A stretch of DNA of 64,000 bases from Saccharothrix saharensis (GCF_006716745.1 NZ_VFPP01000001.1:6645386-6709385); one strand, 5' to 3'; shown: positions 23,830-32,660, numbered from the stretch's first letter. Translations and numbers: made by a program. Notes: generated from the letters alone by a model not told the origin.

Positions 23830-23861
23830 CCGGTCCGGCGCCGAACCCGGCGCCGGACCGG
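23830..23861. terminator. Bidirectional terminator between MMPL and NmrA-like genes
   Basis: CCGGTCCGGCGCC (23830-23842) and GGCGCCGGACCGG (23849-23861) make a perfect 13-bp stem with a 6-nt loop between convergent genes. Confidence 0.85.
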
Positions 23862-23871
23862 TCCCGCGACC

Positions 23872-24615
23872 TCAGACCGACTCGGCCAGCCACTCCTCGA
23901 ACGTGGTCGGCGCGATGCGGACGCGGTCGCCCGGCAGCAGCGCGTCGCCGGCCATCTCCACGCCGAACACGCCCGACCACGTCGGCACCAGGCGCACGTC
24001 CCGGCCACGCGCCTGGTGCGTGCGCCGCGCCATGTCCACCAGGTCCTGCGTCTGCGGGCCCGCGACGTCCGCGTAACGCCCCTGCGGCTCGCCCGCGGCG
24101 ATCTCGGCGAGGACGTCGGCCACGTCCCGCGGCGCGACGGGCTGCACGAGCAGCGGCGCGATGGTCGCGACGCCGTCCTGCTCGGCCCAGCCCGCGACCA
24201 TCTCCGCGAAGTCGTGGAACTGCGTGGCCGGCACGATCGTCCACGGCACGGGACCCTCGGTGACCAGGCGTTCCTGCTCGCGCTTGCCCGCGTAGTGCGC
24301 GTTGCCCTCGATGTCGGCGATGCCGACGATGGACAGCAGCACGTGGTGCCGCACGCCGGCGCGTGCCTCGGCGTCGAGCAGCGTGCGCGTCATCGAGCCG
24401 AACAGTTCCACCGTCCGGGCGCGGTCGACCGCCGCGATGTTCGTGGCGTCCACCACCGCGTCGACGCCGGCCAACGCCGCGTCGAGCCCTTCACCGGTCC
24501 GCAGGTCGACGCCCGCCGAACGGCTGATGCGCACGACCTCGTGCCCGCCGCGCTCCAGGGCGGCCGCGGTGAGGGAGCCGATGTTGCCGGTCGCGCCGGC
24601 CACTGCGATACGCAT
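23872..24615 (-). CDS. NmrA-like NAD(P)-binding protein (atypical SDR)
   Basis: A 247-residue Rossmann-fold protein. The nucleotide-binding loop is VAGATGNIGS (~5-14). It has no SDR Tyr-x-x-x-Lys in the classical place, but YAGKREQERLV (~111-121) is typical for NAD(P)H-binding NmrA/NmrB-type proteins, which act as redox sensors or reductases. Divergent from an Rrf2 regulator 82 bp away, which probably controls it; such pairs respond to redox or nitrosative stress. Function beyond this is unknown. Confidence 0.85.
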   Translation of the reverse strand: MRIAVAGATGNIGSLTAAALERGGHEVVRISRSAGVDLRTGEGLDAALAGVDAVVDATNIAAVDRARTVELFGSMTRTLLDAEARAGVRHHVLLSIVGIADIEGNAHYAGKREQERLVTEGPVPWTIVPATQFHDFAEMVAGWAEQDGVATIAPLLVQPVAPRDVADVLAEIAAGEPQGRYADVAGPQTQDLVDMARRTHQARGRDVRLVPTWSGVFGVEMAGDALLPGDRVRIAPTTFEEWLAESV

Positions 24616-24642
24616 GACGATCCTTCCACTGCCGAGTACCTG

Positions 24643-24659
24643 CCTCGACCGTATCGAGG
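24643..24659. promoter_or_regulatory. Operator candidate between NmrA-like gene and rrf2
   Basis: CCTCGA-CCGTA-TCGAGG, a 6+5+6 inverted repeat in the 82-bp divergent spacer. The neighbouring TAAATAGATCC and TTGGATAGACT segments are AT-rich and probably hold the two promoters. Rrf2 binding is inferred. Confidence 0.55.
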
Positions 24660-24697
24660 ACTAAATAGATCCGCAATGTCTTGGATAGACTGGCCGG

Positions 24698-25192
24698 GTG
24701 AAGCTGCCTGTGAGCACGGAGTGGGTACTGCACTGCGCCACCACCCTGGCGCAGCTCGAACCGGGGGCCACCGCGTCGGCGGCCCAGCTCGCGGCGTACT
24801 ACGACCTGCCCGCGCCCTACCTCGCCAAGCAGTTGCAGGCGCTGGTCAAGGCGGGCGTGCTGGCCGCGACGACCGGCCCGCGCGGCGGCTTCCGACTCGC
24901 CCGGCCCGCGTCCGAGATCACGTTGTTGCAGGTGGTGGAGGCGGTCGACGGGGCGTCCTCGCCGTACGAGTGCCAGGAGATCCGGCAGCGGGGCCGGGGC
25001 GCGCTGCCCGCCGAGGACTGCCGGGACACGTGCGTGCTCGCGGCGAAGATGGCCGACGCGCACGCCGCGTGGCGGCGCACCCTGGCTGCGGAGTCCCTCG
25101 CCGACGTGCTGGCCGAGCTGCCGCCGACCGCGCCCGCCCGCACCCGCTCGCTCCTCGCGGCCACGGCGTCCGCGACCCGGCGGACGCCCTGA
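24698..25192 (+). CDS. Rrf2-family transcriptional regulator
   Basis: A 164-residue Rrf2 protein. The winged helix (~10-70) contains SAAQLAAYYDLPAPYLAKQL and GGFRLARP. Cys92, Cys108 and Cys112 (ECQEI, EDCRDTC) form the three-Cys set that in related proteins binds an iron-sulfur cluster or senses redox state. GTG start with no ribosome site, probably leaderless. Divergent from the NmrA-like gene. Confidence 0.9.
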   Translation: MKLPVSTEWVLHCATTLAQLEPGATASAAQLAAYYDLPAPYLAKQLQALVKAGVLAATTGPRGGFRLARPASEITLLQVVEAVDGASSPYECQEIRQRGRGALPAEDCRDTCVLAAKMADAHAAWRRTLAAESLADVLAELPPTAPARTRSLLAATASATRRTP

Positions 25193-25504
25193 GGCACGAA
25201 GCCGGTTCGGCCGAACGCCTGCGCGGGCACTGCGCCTGCCGATATAGCTGTACCCCGCGTGTCCCATGGCCCCCAGGTCGGCGCCGAATCGTAACGCGAG
25301 TGGATCACCAGGGCAGGCGACCACCGGGAACCGGTCCATTGTGGAGTGATGGATTTCCGCCCCTCGAACCGCGGTTGCGCCGGACGGGTGATGTGCCACC
25401 GTCGGTGATCTCTCCCGGTAACGCCTTTCCGCCACCCGGCCGATGTCCGGTCAACCGCCGCGCCCGACACGCTCCCGCGCGCGGCACGGTACGGAGGAGG
25501 CGCA
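25193..25504. other. Intergenic region, no gene seen
   Basis: 312 bases without a credible reading frame. GGTTCGGCCGAAC near 25203 is a short palindrome after rrf2. The last 12 bases carry GGAGGAGG, the ribosome site of the next gene. Confidence 0.6.
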
Positions 25505-26749
25505 GTGGTCGCAGGCTATGCGGTGGTCGACGTCGAGACGACCGGCCTCCACCCGGGGTTCCACCACCGGGTGGTCGAGGTGGCGGTGGTGCACGTGGAC
25601 CGGCGCGGTCGGGTCGTGGACGAGTGGTGCACGCTGGTCAACCCGGAACGGGACCTCGGCCCGCAGCACGTCCACGGCATCACGGCGGGGCAGGCGCGGC
25701 AGGCGCCGACGTTCGCCGAGATCACCGGCGACCTCGGCGGGCGGCTGGCCGGGCACGTGGTGGTCGGCCACAACGTGTCGTTCGACCTGGGCTTCCTGTC
25801 CGCGGAGTTCCGTCGGGCGGGGCTGGACGTGCCGCTGACGGTCGGCGCCGGCCTGTGCACCATGAAGCTCGCCGGCCGGTACCTGGCCGCCGCGACCCGC
25901 TCGTTGGCCGCGTGCTGCGAGGCGGCCGGGGTCGACGTGGGGCGGGCGCACTCGGCGCTGCACGACGCCCACGCCGCGGCGGCCCTGTTCGGGCACTTCC
26001 TGCGGGCCGCGGGCCGGCCGGAGCCGTGGCGCGACCGGTTGGACGACGCCGAACTGCGGCCGTGGCCGGTCCTCCCGCCGCCGACCGGCCGGGTGCTGCC
26101 GCGCGGCACGAACCACACCCCGCCGGCGCACTTCCTGGCCCGGCTGGTCGACGGCATGCCGCGCGTGCCGCACCCGCCGCGGGCGGACGAGTACCTGTCG
26201 GTGCTCGACGGCGCGCTGCTCGACCGGCACCTGTCCGCGACCGAGCAGGCCGAGCTGGTGAGCGTCGCGGGTTCGCTCGGGCTGGGCCGCGCCGACGTGG
26301 AGCGGTTGCACGGGCAGTACCTCGTGGCGCTGGCGCGGCGCGCCTGGGCCGACGAGGTGGTCACGAGGGAGGAGCAGGCCGATCTGCGGCTGGTCGCCGT
26401 CCTGTTGGGACTGTCCGAGGCCGAGGCCGACGAAGCACTGGCGACGGCCCGTGACGCGCAACGACCGCACGCCGACGCAGACTGGGGCGGCTTTCGGCTC
26501 GGGGCCGGTGACGCGGTCGTCTTCACGGGGCAGATGAGCCTGCCCCGGGAGACGTGGGAGGCACGCGCCGTCGCCGCCGGCCTGACCGTGCGGGACCAAG
26601 TCACCAAGAAGACGCGCCTGGTCGTGGCCGCGGACCCGGACTCGTTGTCGGGCAAGGCGAAGAAGGCCAACGGTTACGGCATTCCGATCGTCGCCGAGGA
26701 CGCGTTCGAGCGCCTGCTCGACGCGGTCCGGGTGCGGGAGGTCTCATGA
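25505..26749 (+). CDS. DEDD exonuclease with C-terminal BRCT domain (DnaQ-like)
   Basis: A 414-residue protein. Residues ~5-165 are a DnaQ/epsilon-type 3'-5' exonuclease: VVDVETTGLHPG (motif I, Asp and Glu), VVGHNVSFDLGFL (motif II), HSALHDAHAAAALF (motif III, His and Asp). Residues ~235-320 form a helical acidic region. The C-terminal ~80 residues are a BRCT domain (AVVFTGQMSLPRETWEARAV, LVVAADPDSLSGKAKKA). Actinomycete proteins of this layout are thought to act in DNA repair or end trimming. GTG start with GGAGGAGG 5 bases upstream. The stop overlaps the ATG of the next gene. Confidence 0.88.
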   Translation: MVAGYAVVDVETTGLHPGFHHRVVEVAVVHVDRRGRVVDEWCTLVNPERDLGPQHVHGITAGQARQAPTFAEITGDLGGRLAGHVVVGHNVSFDLGFLSAEFRRAGLDVPLTVGAGLCTMKLAGRYLAAATRSLAACCEAAGVDVGRAHSALHDAHAAAALFGHFLRAAGRPEPWRDRLDDAELRPWPVLPPPTGRVLPRGTNHTPPAHFLARLVDGMPRVPHPPRADEYLSVLDGALLDRHLSATEQAELVSVAGSLGLGRADVERLHGQYLVALARRAWADEVVTREEQADLRLVAVLLGLSEAEADEALATARDAQRPHADADWGGFRLGAGDAVVFTGQMSLPRETWEARAVAAGLTVRDQVTKKTRLVVAADPDSLSGKAKKANGYGIPIVAEDAFERLLDAVRVREVS

Positions 26750-27401
26750 CGACCGACGCGCGGCACGACCCGGTCGGCGCGCCGCTGACCCGTGCCGGGG
26801 ACGGGCGGATGATGATCGGCCACGTCGTGGTGTGCCGAGGGGGCGGGGCGGGCGACGTGGACGCGGTCGCCGTCTGGCACGTCGACACCGGCGGCGCGCT
26901 GCGGCGCGGCGGCTGCTCGCCTCCTGCCGGCGGCGCGCGGTGCTGGCGTGGGACCCGGCGGACCCGATCGCGATCCTGCGGGAGCTGGAGCGCACGGCCG
27001 GCGCGACGCCCGGGGACTGGGCAGCCTCGGCGGTGTCCATCCCGTTCGCACTGGCCGAGGTCGCGTCCGTGCGCGCCGCCTACGAGAAGCGGGTGGCCGA
27101 GGAGCGGTCCCGCAACAAGGACGTCATGGACCTGGAGTGGGACGTGCCGCTGCCCGACCCGCTGCCCGGCACGCCGGAGGAGCTGCACCGCTGGACCAGG
27201 CAGGCCGTGGTGGTCGCGCCGACGCGCGTGGCCACCGCGGCCCTGGTGACGGGACGGTTGGCCGGGTGGGTGGTGCGGCGGTGGCGTGAGACCGCGAACG
27301 CGCTCGGGCGGCGCGACTACCTGCGGGCGGAGTTCGGCGAACCCACGGTGCTCGCGCCGGAATGGGAGCGCCGGGTGGCGGACGCGTTCCGGCCCGCGTG
27401 A
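26746..27401 (+). pseudogene. Unknown protein gene interrupted by a frameshift
   Basis: Begins at ATG 26746, overlapping the exonuclease stop by 4 bp. The first ~58 codons read MTTDARHDPVGAPLTRAG through GALRRGG. The coding signal then continues in another frame from about 26920: LLASCRRRAVLAWDPADPIA through the end at 27401. Joining needs one extra base in a repetitive CGGCGGCGCG tract near 26895-26930. The whole product would be about 218 residues, soluble, with no family I can name. Either a 1-base deletion in nature or a sequencing error in a GC-rich tract. Confidence 0.6.
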
Positions 27402-27596
27402 CCGGCAGGTCCGATTCAGGTGACCCGGATCACCGTTGTGAAAAGCGGGAGCCCGATGGGGTCACGACGTGTAGCGTGGGTGCCATCGGGGAAGTTCACT
27501 TTCACACCCCCGAACACCCCTCGCGCCGTGCGGGGATCTCCGGACCGGCATCGCCGACCGTGAGCACGCAGCGGGCGCGGAGAAAGTCGGAAGCAC

Positions 27597-27749
27597 ATGT
27601 CATCCACGTACCAAGAGCTGTTCAGCCACCCGGACACGGACCGGCCCGACGACATCGGCGTCGTGCGCCGGGACGAGCAGCGGTCCTACACCGACCTGTT
27701 CCGCGAGCCGGCCGAGGTGCCGTCGCAGAGCACCGGCGGCACCTCCTGA
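27597..27749 (+). CDS. Small acidic protein with a duplicated motif, unknown
   Basis: A 50-residue protein, MSSTYQELFSHPDTDRPDD and onward. Nearly every third codon base is G or C, and GGAAG precedes the ATG by 4 bases, so I take it as real. It contains two copies of a motif: TYQELFSHP near residue 4 and SYTDLFREP near residue 31, both followed by acidic or Pro residues. No signal peptide, no Cys. It converges on the gene at 27784. It might be a docking or interaction peptide. Confidence 0.6.
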   Translation: MSSTYQELFSHPDTDRPDDIGVVRRDEQRSYTDLFREPAEVPSQSTGGTS

Positions 27750-27783
27750 CCGACGCCGCGACCGCCCGTTCCGCAGTCCGGTC

Positions 27784-28068
27784 TCACCGGTAGAACGGGC
27801 GGTAGCCGCCCACGCCCTCGTCGTCCGCGCCGTGCCAGAAGTCCGGCGCGTACGGCGTGTCCGGCACGGGCACCGGCTCGGCAGGCGGCGTCGGCGCGGG
27901 CACGACGGCGGTCCCCGCCACCTCGTCCACGTCGATCGCGAGCCGGTCCAGGTCGTTGACCAGCCGCCGGACGCCGGGGTGGTCGCGTGACGCCCGGCGC
28001 AACGACTCGACGTGCGCCTGGGCCTGTTCGATCAGCGCCCGCAGGGCGCTCACGTCCTGGTGCGACAT
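27784..28068 (-). CDS. Small coiled-coil protein downstream of the carboxylase, unknown
   Basis: A 94-residue protein, 7 bp after the carboxylase gene on the same strand, so probably co-transcribed. Residues ~5-45 are an amphipathic helix (ALRALIEQAQAHVESLRRAS). A Pro-Val-rich linker (~57-72) and an aromatic tail (PDFWHGADDEGVGGYRPFYR) follow. Its size and position recall the small epsilon subunits of actinomycete acyl-CoA carboxylases, but I see no sequence match to AccE/PccE. Confidence 0.7.
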   Translation of the reverse strand: MSHQDVSALRALIEQAQAHVESLRRASRDHPGVRRLVNDLDRLAIDVDEVAGTAVVPAPTPPAEPVPVPDTPYAPDFWHGADDEGVGGYRPFYR

Positions 28069-28075
28069 CGCGGCC

Positions 28076-29503
28076 TCACAGTGGGATGTTGGTGTGCCGT
28101 CCCCGTCCGGACGGCGCGTCCGCCAGCGCCTTCGCGATCCGCACCCGGGTCTCCTCGGGCGCGATCACCTCGTCCACCACGCCCAGCGCCATCGCCCGGT
28201 CCACGCCGCCCGCGATGCGCCGGTGCTCCTCGACCAGCCGCTCGCGCAGCCCGTCCCGCTCGGACTCGTCGGCCGCGGCGAGCTTCTTGCGGTGCAGGAT
28301 GCCCACCGCGGCTTCCACGCCCATCACCGCCACCTCGGCGTCCGGCCACGCGAACACCGCCGTCGCGCCCAGCGACCGCGAGTTCATCGCGATGTACGCG
28401 CCGCCGTACGACTTGCGCGTGATCAGGGTGACCCGGGGCACCGCGGACTCGGCGAACGCGTGCAGCAGCTTCGCGCCCCGCCGCACCACGCCACCCCACT
28501 CCTGGCCGACGCCGGGCAGGTAACCGGGCACGTCCACCAGCACCACCAGCGGCACGCCCAGCGAGTCGCACATCCGCACGAACCGCGCGGCCTTCTCGGC
28601 CGACAGCGAGTCCAGGCAGCCGCCCTTGCGCAGCGGGTTGTTCGCGATCACGCCGACCGAGCGCCCGCACAGCCGCCCGAAGCCGACCACGACGTTCGGC
28701 GCCCAGCCGGCCTGCAGCTCCTCGAACACCGCGTCGTCCAGCAGCCCGTGCACCACCGGGTGCACGTCGTACGCGCGCCGCGGTGATTCCGGCAGCAACG
28801 CGCGCAGGTCCGCGGGCTCGCCCGCCGCGCCGACCTCGACCACGCCCGGCCGGGTGAAGAACCCGGTGAGCCGCCGCACCCGCCGGTACGCCTCGTCCTC
28901 CGTCGGCACCACGACGTGCGCCACACCGGACTTGCGGCCGTGCGCCGTCGGCCCGCCCAGCCCTTCCATGTCGATCACCTCGCCGGTGACCGTGCGCACC
29001 ACGTCCGGCCCGGTGACGAACAGCCGCGCGTCCTCGGACATCACCACCACGTCGGTCAGCGCCGGGCCGTACGCGGCGGCGCCCGCGGCCGGGCCGAGCA
29101 CCACGGAGATCTGCGGTACCACCCCCGACGCGCGGGTCATCGCGGCGAACATGCGGCCCACGCCGTCCATCGACTCGACACCGTCGGCGAGCTTCGCGCC
29201 GCCGGAGTGCCACAACCCGATCACGGGCACGCCCGCCGCCACCGCCGCGTCGATGGCGTCCACGATGTGCAGCGCGCCGGACATGCCCAGCGCACCGCCC
29301 ATCCGGGTGGCGTCGGTGCAGTAGGCGATCACCGGCTCGCCGTCCACCAGGCCGCTGACCGCGCTCACGCCGCTGTCGTCCGCCGGGTGCAGCGGCCGCG
29401 CGGAGCCCGCGTCCAGCAGCCGGCCGAGCCGGACGGCGGGCGCGCGGAAATCGGTCTCGGACTCGCGCGCCCCGACGTGGGCGGGCACGGTCTGCGCCGT
29501 CAT
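28076..29503 (-). CDS. Acyl-CoA carboxylase beta (carboxyltransferase) subunit
   Basis: A 475-residue carboxyltransferase that passes carboxyl from biotin to an acyl-CoA (acetyl-, propionyl- or longer). The N-terminal half has GGALGMSGALHIVDAIDAAV and PVIGLWHSGGAKLADGVESM; the C-terminal half has LVVLVDVPGYLPGVGQEWGG, LITRKSYGGAYIAMNS and VIAPEETRVRIAKAL. These are the two crotonase-like subdomains with oxyanion glycines. It is somewhat shorter than PccB (~530). No biotin-carrier alpha subunit lies nearby, so it must share one encoded elsewhere. ATG 29503; the longer frame upstream lacks coding character. Confidence 0.93.
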   Translation of the reverse strand: MTAQTVPAHVGARESETDFRAPAVRLGRLLDAGSARPLHPADDSGVSAVSGLVDGEPVIAYCTDATRMGGALGMSGALHIVDAIDAAVAAGVPVIGLWHSGGAKLADGVESMDGVGRMFAAMTRASGVVPQISVVLGPAAGAAAYGPALTDVVVMSEDARLFVTGPDVVRTVTGEVIDMEGLGGPTAHGRKSGVAHVVVPTEDEAYRRVRRLTGFFTRPGVVEVGAAGEPADLRALLPESPRRAYDVHPVVHGLLDDAVFEELQAGWAPNVVVGFGRLCGRSVGVIANNPLRKGGCLDSLSAEKAARFVRMCDSLGVPLVVLVDVPGYLPGVGQEWGGVVRRGAKLLHAFAESAVPRVTLITRKSYGGAYIAMNSRSLGATAVFAWPDAEVAVMGVEAAVGILHRKKLAAADESERDGLRERLVEEHRRIAGGVDRAMALGVVDEVIAPEETRVRIAKALADAPSGRGRHTNIPL

Positions 29504-29663
29504 GGTTCCCCCGATGTGCCAGGTGGTGTCACGACGGAATATGGCCGCACCCGAGCGCCGTGGGAACCCCAGCACAACCCCTGCACCGACCCCTGTACCG
29601 ACCTCTGCGGGCGGGCGGAACCCCCCGGTGCCGTGCAACACCGGGGGGCCGGTCAGGCGGTGG

Positions 29664-30539
29664 TCACTCCGCGCGCCACAGCGCGGGCACGTTCGGCGGT
29701 TCCCAGCCCGGCTGGGCGAGGTGCCCCTGCAAGCACACGTACCCGACGCCGTTGTAGGTGACGGTCGCGCCGATCGCGTAGTTCGTGCCCGCCGCCCACG
29801 TGCCGCCGCCCGGCGAGGACGGGGTGGTCGTGGTGGAGGTCGGCCGCGTGGTGCTGCTCTGCGGCACGTTCAGCACGAAGTCGAACTTCGCCTCGCGGGC
29901 GTTGCCGACCGTGCGCACCTCCATCAGCAGCCGCGGGTCGAAGATGGTGTCGGTGTTGTTGCGCGGCTCGCCCGGGAAGTACAGCTGGGTGGTGAGCACG
30001 GGCCGCCCGGGCGCCTGGAGCTTCACGTGGATGTGCCGGGTGCGGCCGGGGTACAGGCCGGGCACGATCGTGGTCAGCGAGAACGTGCCGTCCGGGTTGG
30101 TGAACTGGTGGCCGCGGAACCGGTAGCCGGTGTTGTCGTAGACGCCGTTGACGTCGGCCTGCCAGAAGTCCACCAGCACGTTGCCCAGCGGCAGGCACGC
30201 CAGGCCGAACACGTAGCCGGTGACGGTGAGCCGGGTGCCCTGGGTGCCCGCGTCGACCAGCGACGTGCGGCGGGGCGAGTTCGGCTTGAAGTACGGGCCC
30301 TCGGTCTGCGGCGGGGTCGGGTCGTCGCCGTCGTCGCACGCCGGCGTCAGCTCCAGCGGTCCGCCGTCCGCGCCGATCGTGCGGGCCAGCGCGGGCACGC
30401 CCATCATCGCCACCGGCAGCGCGACACCCGCGGCCACCGCGGCGCGCAGCACCGTCTTGCGGCTGAGGTGGCGGGGGTCCGCCTCGTCGCCGGGTGCGTT
30501 CTCGGGCGTGCCGCGGTCGCCGTCCGTGGATGCGTCCAT
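29664..30539 (-). CDS. Secreted intradiol ring-cleavage dioxygenase with C-terminal carbohydrate-binding module
   Basis: A 291-residue protein. The N-terminal part has SRKTVLRAAVAAGVALPVAM, a Tat-like signal. The dioxygenase core (~75-235) binds Fe(III): Tyr in GVYDNTGYR and Tyr-His-His in LYPGRTRHIHVKL. After a Thr/Ser-rich linker (PTSTTTTPSSPGGG), the last ~45 residues form a CBM5/12-like module with Trp/Tyr residues (TWAAGTNYAIGATVTYNG, PALWRAE). A protein of this layout from Streptomyces sp. SirexAA-E was shown to cleave catechols and bind lignin-like polymers and chitin, so extracellular attack on plant aromatics is likely. An AraC regulator is 137 bp upstream. Confidence 0.92.
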   Translation of the reverse strand: MDASTDGDRGTPENAPGDEADPRHLSRKTVLRAAVAAGVALPVAMMGVPALARTIGADGGPLELTPACDDGDDPTPPQTEGPYFKPNSPRRTSLVDAGTQGTRLTVTGYVFGLACLPLGNVLVDFWQADVNGVYDNTGYRFRGHQFTNPDGTFSLTTIVPGLYPGRTRHIHVKLQAPGRPVLTTQLYFPGEPRNNTDTIFDPRLLMEVRTVGNAREAKFDFVLNVPQSSTTRPTSTTTTPSSPGGGTWAAGTNYAIGATVTYNGVGYVCLQGHLAQPGWEPPNVPALWRAE

Positions 30540-30676
30540 GCCTGCTCCTTTGAGCCAGCTCCTCGTGGGGCTGTCGGTTCGGGATCACCACGAACGTACG
30601 GACGGCTCCCGGCCGCGGACGATGGACTGACACGGCTGTTCGTGGTGATCCTCGCGGTCGGCGTTGCCGGTCGCGC

Positions 30677-31573
30677 TCACTGTGAACGGCCGGCCGCGCG
30701 CCGGAAGGCGCCGGGGCTCACGCCCGCCTCGCGGCGGAAGAAGCGGCAGAAGTAGGCGGGGTCGTCGAACCCCACCCGGTTCGCCACCTGCCGCACGCTC
30801 AGGTCGGTCTTCACCAGCAGCCGCTGCGCCTCCTGCGTGCGCGCCTGGCGGACGAGCTGCGACGGCGTCCGGCCGGTCGCCGCCTTCACCGCCTCGGTCA
30901 GGTAGCCGGGCGTGACGCCGATCCGCTCCGCGTACGCGCGCACCGACCACAGCCGGTGGTCGGTGCGGCCGGACAACCGGACGAACTCCTCCGCGACCGC
31001 TCCGGGCCGGGCGGGCGGCGGCGCGGCCGGTGTCCCGGGCAGCCGGGCGGCGCGCACGACGAGCACGTGCAGCAGCGCGCGCAGCACGGTCTCCACGCCC
31101 GGCTCGCCCCGCCGGTACTCGTCGTGCAGCTCGGCGATCGACCGGCCGATCCGGGCGTGGGTCCGCTCGTCCAGCGTGAGCCAGGGCCGCTCGCTCAGCC
31201 GGCGCAGCAGCTCGCGGTCGCCGGGGTGGTCGAGCAGGAAGTCGTCGGTGAACAGCAGCACCGAGCCGTGCAGGTCGCGCGCGTCGTCCCAGTGGTGCAC
31301 CTGGCCGGGCGCGATCACGCACAGGTGCGGCGGGCGCAGCTCCCAGCGGGCCAGGTCGACCACGTGCGTGCCGGTGCCGCCGGTGACGTGCACGATCTCG
31401 TGGAACGTGTGCCGGTGCGGGAACGACGCGCGGGACAGGGGCCCGATCGAGTCGAACGTGCCGACCGCGAACGGCAGCGCCTCGGGCACCGGCACCTCCA
31501 GCCGGTGCAGGGGCAGCTCACCGTCGCGCGGTGCCCGGCAGGGCGTTCCGGGTAACACGGTCGTGCCGCGCAT
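30677..31573 (-). CDS. AraC-family regulator
   Basis: A 298-residue protein with an N-terminal cupin sensor (HTFHEIVHVTGGTGTHVVDL, ~55-75) and C-terminal double helix-turn-helix (~195-290: YAERIGVTPGYLTEAVKAAT; VRQVANRVGFDDPAYFCRFF). It lies upstream of, and in line with, the intradiol dioxygenase gene and may control it in response to an aromatic or sugar. The start follows a GGAG-like sequence. Confidence 0.93.
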   Translation of the reverse strand: MRGTTVLPGTPCRAPRDGELPLHRLEVPVPEALPFAVGTFDSIGPLSRASFPHRHTFHEIVHVTGGTGTHVVDLARWELRPPHLCVIAPGQVHHWDDARDLHGSVLLFTDDFLLDHPGDRELLRRLSERPWLTLDERTHARIGRSIAELHDEYRRGEPGVETVLRALLHVLVVRAARLPGTPAAPPPARPGAVAEEFVRLSGRTDHRLWSVRAYAERIGVTPGYLTEAVKAATGRTPSQLVRQARTQEAQRLLVKTDLSVRQVANRVGFDDPAYFCRFFRREAGVSPGAFRRAAGRSQ

Positions 31574-31693
31574 CGTCGGACTCCTCTCCGTCGAAGGTCC
31601 AGACCAATTTCGCCTCCGGTCACCATGGCACGACGGGACGCGCGGGGGAAATGCCGTTCTCCTCAGGTCGGCGATGCGGTGAGTCCGCCGCTG

Positions 31694-32293
31694 TCAGCCG
31701 GATTGGGCCGGATTGTCCGTGCCGGTGAACTCGGCGAGCCGTTCGAACAGCGTGTACGCCGCCAGGAGGTGCTCCGGCTCTTCGGTGAAGTGCGCCGCGT
31801 GGAGGTAGGGGTAGAAGACGACCGCCGTGCTGTCGGGCAGGCAGAAGCGGGTCAGCGGGTGGTACTCGATACCGGGGAACACGCCGGCTTCGTGCCGGAG
31901 CACACGCACGACCACGTCGTGGCGGTCGACGGTAGTGCTCTCGAGGACGTAGGCGGTGCAGCGGTGGACGCCAAGATCTTCGAGGGCGGGGTGGATGCCG
32001 AGCGGCGCGAAGATGTCGATCCGCTCCGAGACGCGGCACAAGATGTTGACCATGCTCGTGGCCGGGGAGCCCCACGCGCACTGCACGGTCGGGTCGGGCG
32101 TCGGGTCGTCCGTGAGCCCTTTCTCCAGTCGCTGCACGGCGTCGGGGGATCGGCCGCTGCGAGCCGCGAGTTCCGCCACCGTCAGGCCGGCGGCTTCACG
32201 GACGCGACGCAGCTCGATCCCGAGCACGCGACCGCGCAGTGACGGCTTGGGTGCCGAGGGAGGCAGCTGGCCATCGTGCCTGATCATCTTCAC
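31694..32293 (-). CDS. XRE-family regulator
   Basis: A 199-residue protein. The helix-turn-helix (~22-62) reads LGIELRRVREAAGLTVAELA then SGRSPDAVQRLEKGL. The rest (~70-190) has the length and pattern of a sensor domain (YVLESTTVDRHDVVVRVLRH; FPGIEYHPLTRFCLP) resembling the ligand region of DUF5753-type regulators. Target unknown. Confidence 0.8.
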   Translation of the reverse strand: MKMIRHDGQLPPSAPKPSLRGRVLGIELRRVREAAGLTVAELAARSGRSPDAVQRLEKGLTDDPTPDPTVQCAWGSPATSMVNILCRVSERIDIFAPLGIHPALEDLGVHRCTAYVLESTTVDRHDVVVRVLRHEAGVFPGIEYHPLTRFCLPDSTAVVFYPYLHAAHFTEEPEHLLAAYTLFERLAEFTGTDNPAQSG

Positions 32294-32375
32294 TCTCCGA
32301 GTCGTTGACAGGTGTCCGGGTGCGCGAGCTGGACTCGATCAGCACACGGCTTGGGACCGTGGTTCAGTGCCACCA

Positions 32376-32660
32376 TCACGACCGACCTCGGTGAGAGCCC
32401 CGTTGCGCTGTGGCGGTTGACGCGTTGTCCGCCGCCTCGCGAGGCCAGGGGAACACGGGGATGCCTTCCTGCTCCCGCCATCTCCGGTCGCAATCGCGGC
32501 AAGTGGGCCAGCAGCCGTCAGGGCAGCGTGGTGGCGGTTCGTGTGGCACCGTCACGGCCACCCCGCACAAAGTCCGGCCTTCGTCCCTGGCCGCCATGGA
32601 GTCCGGGATCGCGTGACGACGTCCCTGGTAGGGCAGCCAGCGGAACGGTCGGATTCCCAT
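32376..32660 (-). CDS. Small zinc-finger protein of the DUF5753/DUF397 neighbourhood type
   Basis: A 94-residue protein. FRWLPYQGRRHAIPD at the start and two Cys pairs (TLCGV; PTCRDCDRRW, with CPDGC between) are typical of the small zinc-finger proteins that accompany helix-turn-helix/DUF397 genes in Pseudonocardiaceae. ATG at 32660 was chosen because the conserved MGIRPF start is there; the frame upstream is non-coding. It is divergent from the DUF5753 gene across 297 bp. Confidence 0.72.
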   Translation of the reverse strand: MGIRPFRWLPYQGRRHAIPDSMAARDEGRTLCGVAVTVPHEPPPRCPDGCWPTCRDCDRRWREQEGIPVFPWPREAADNASTATAQRGSHRGRS

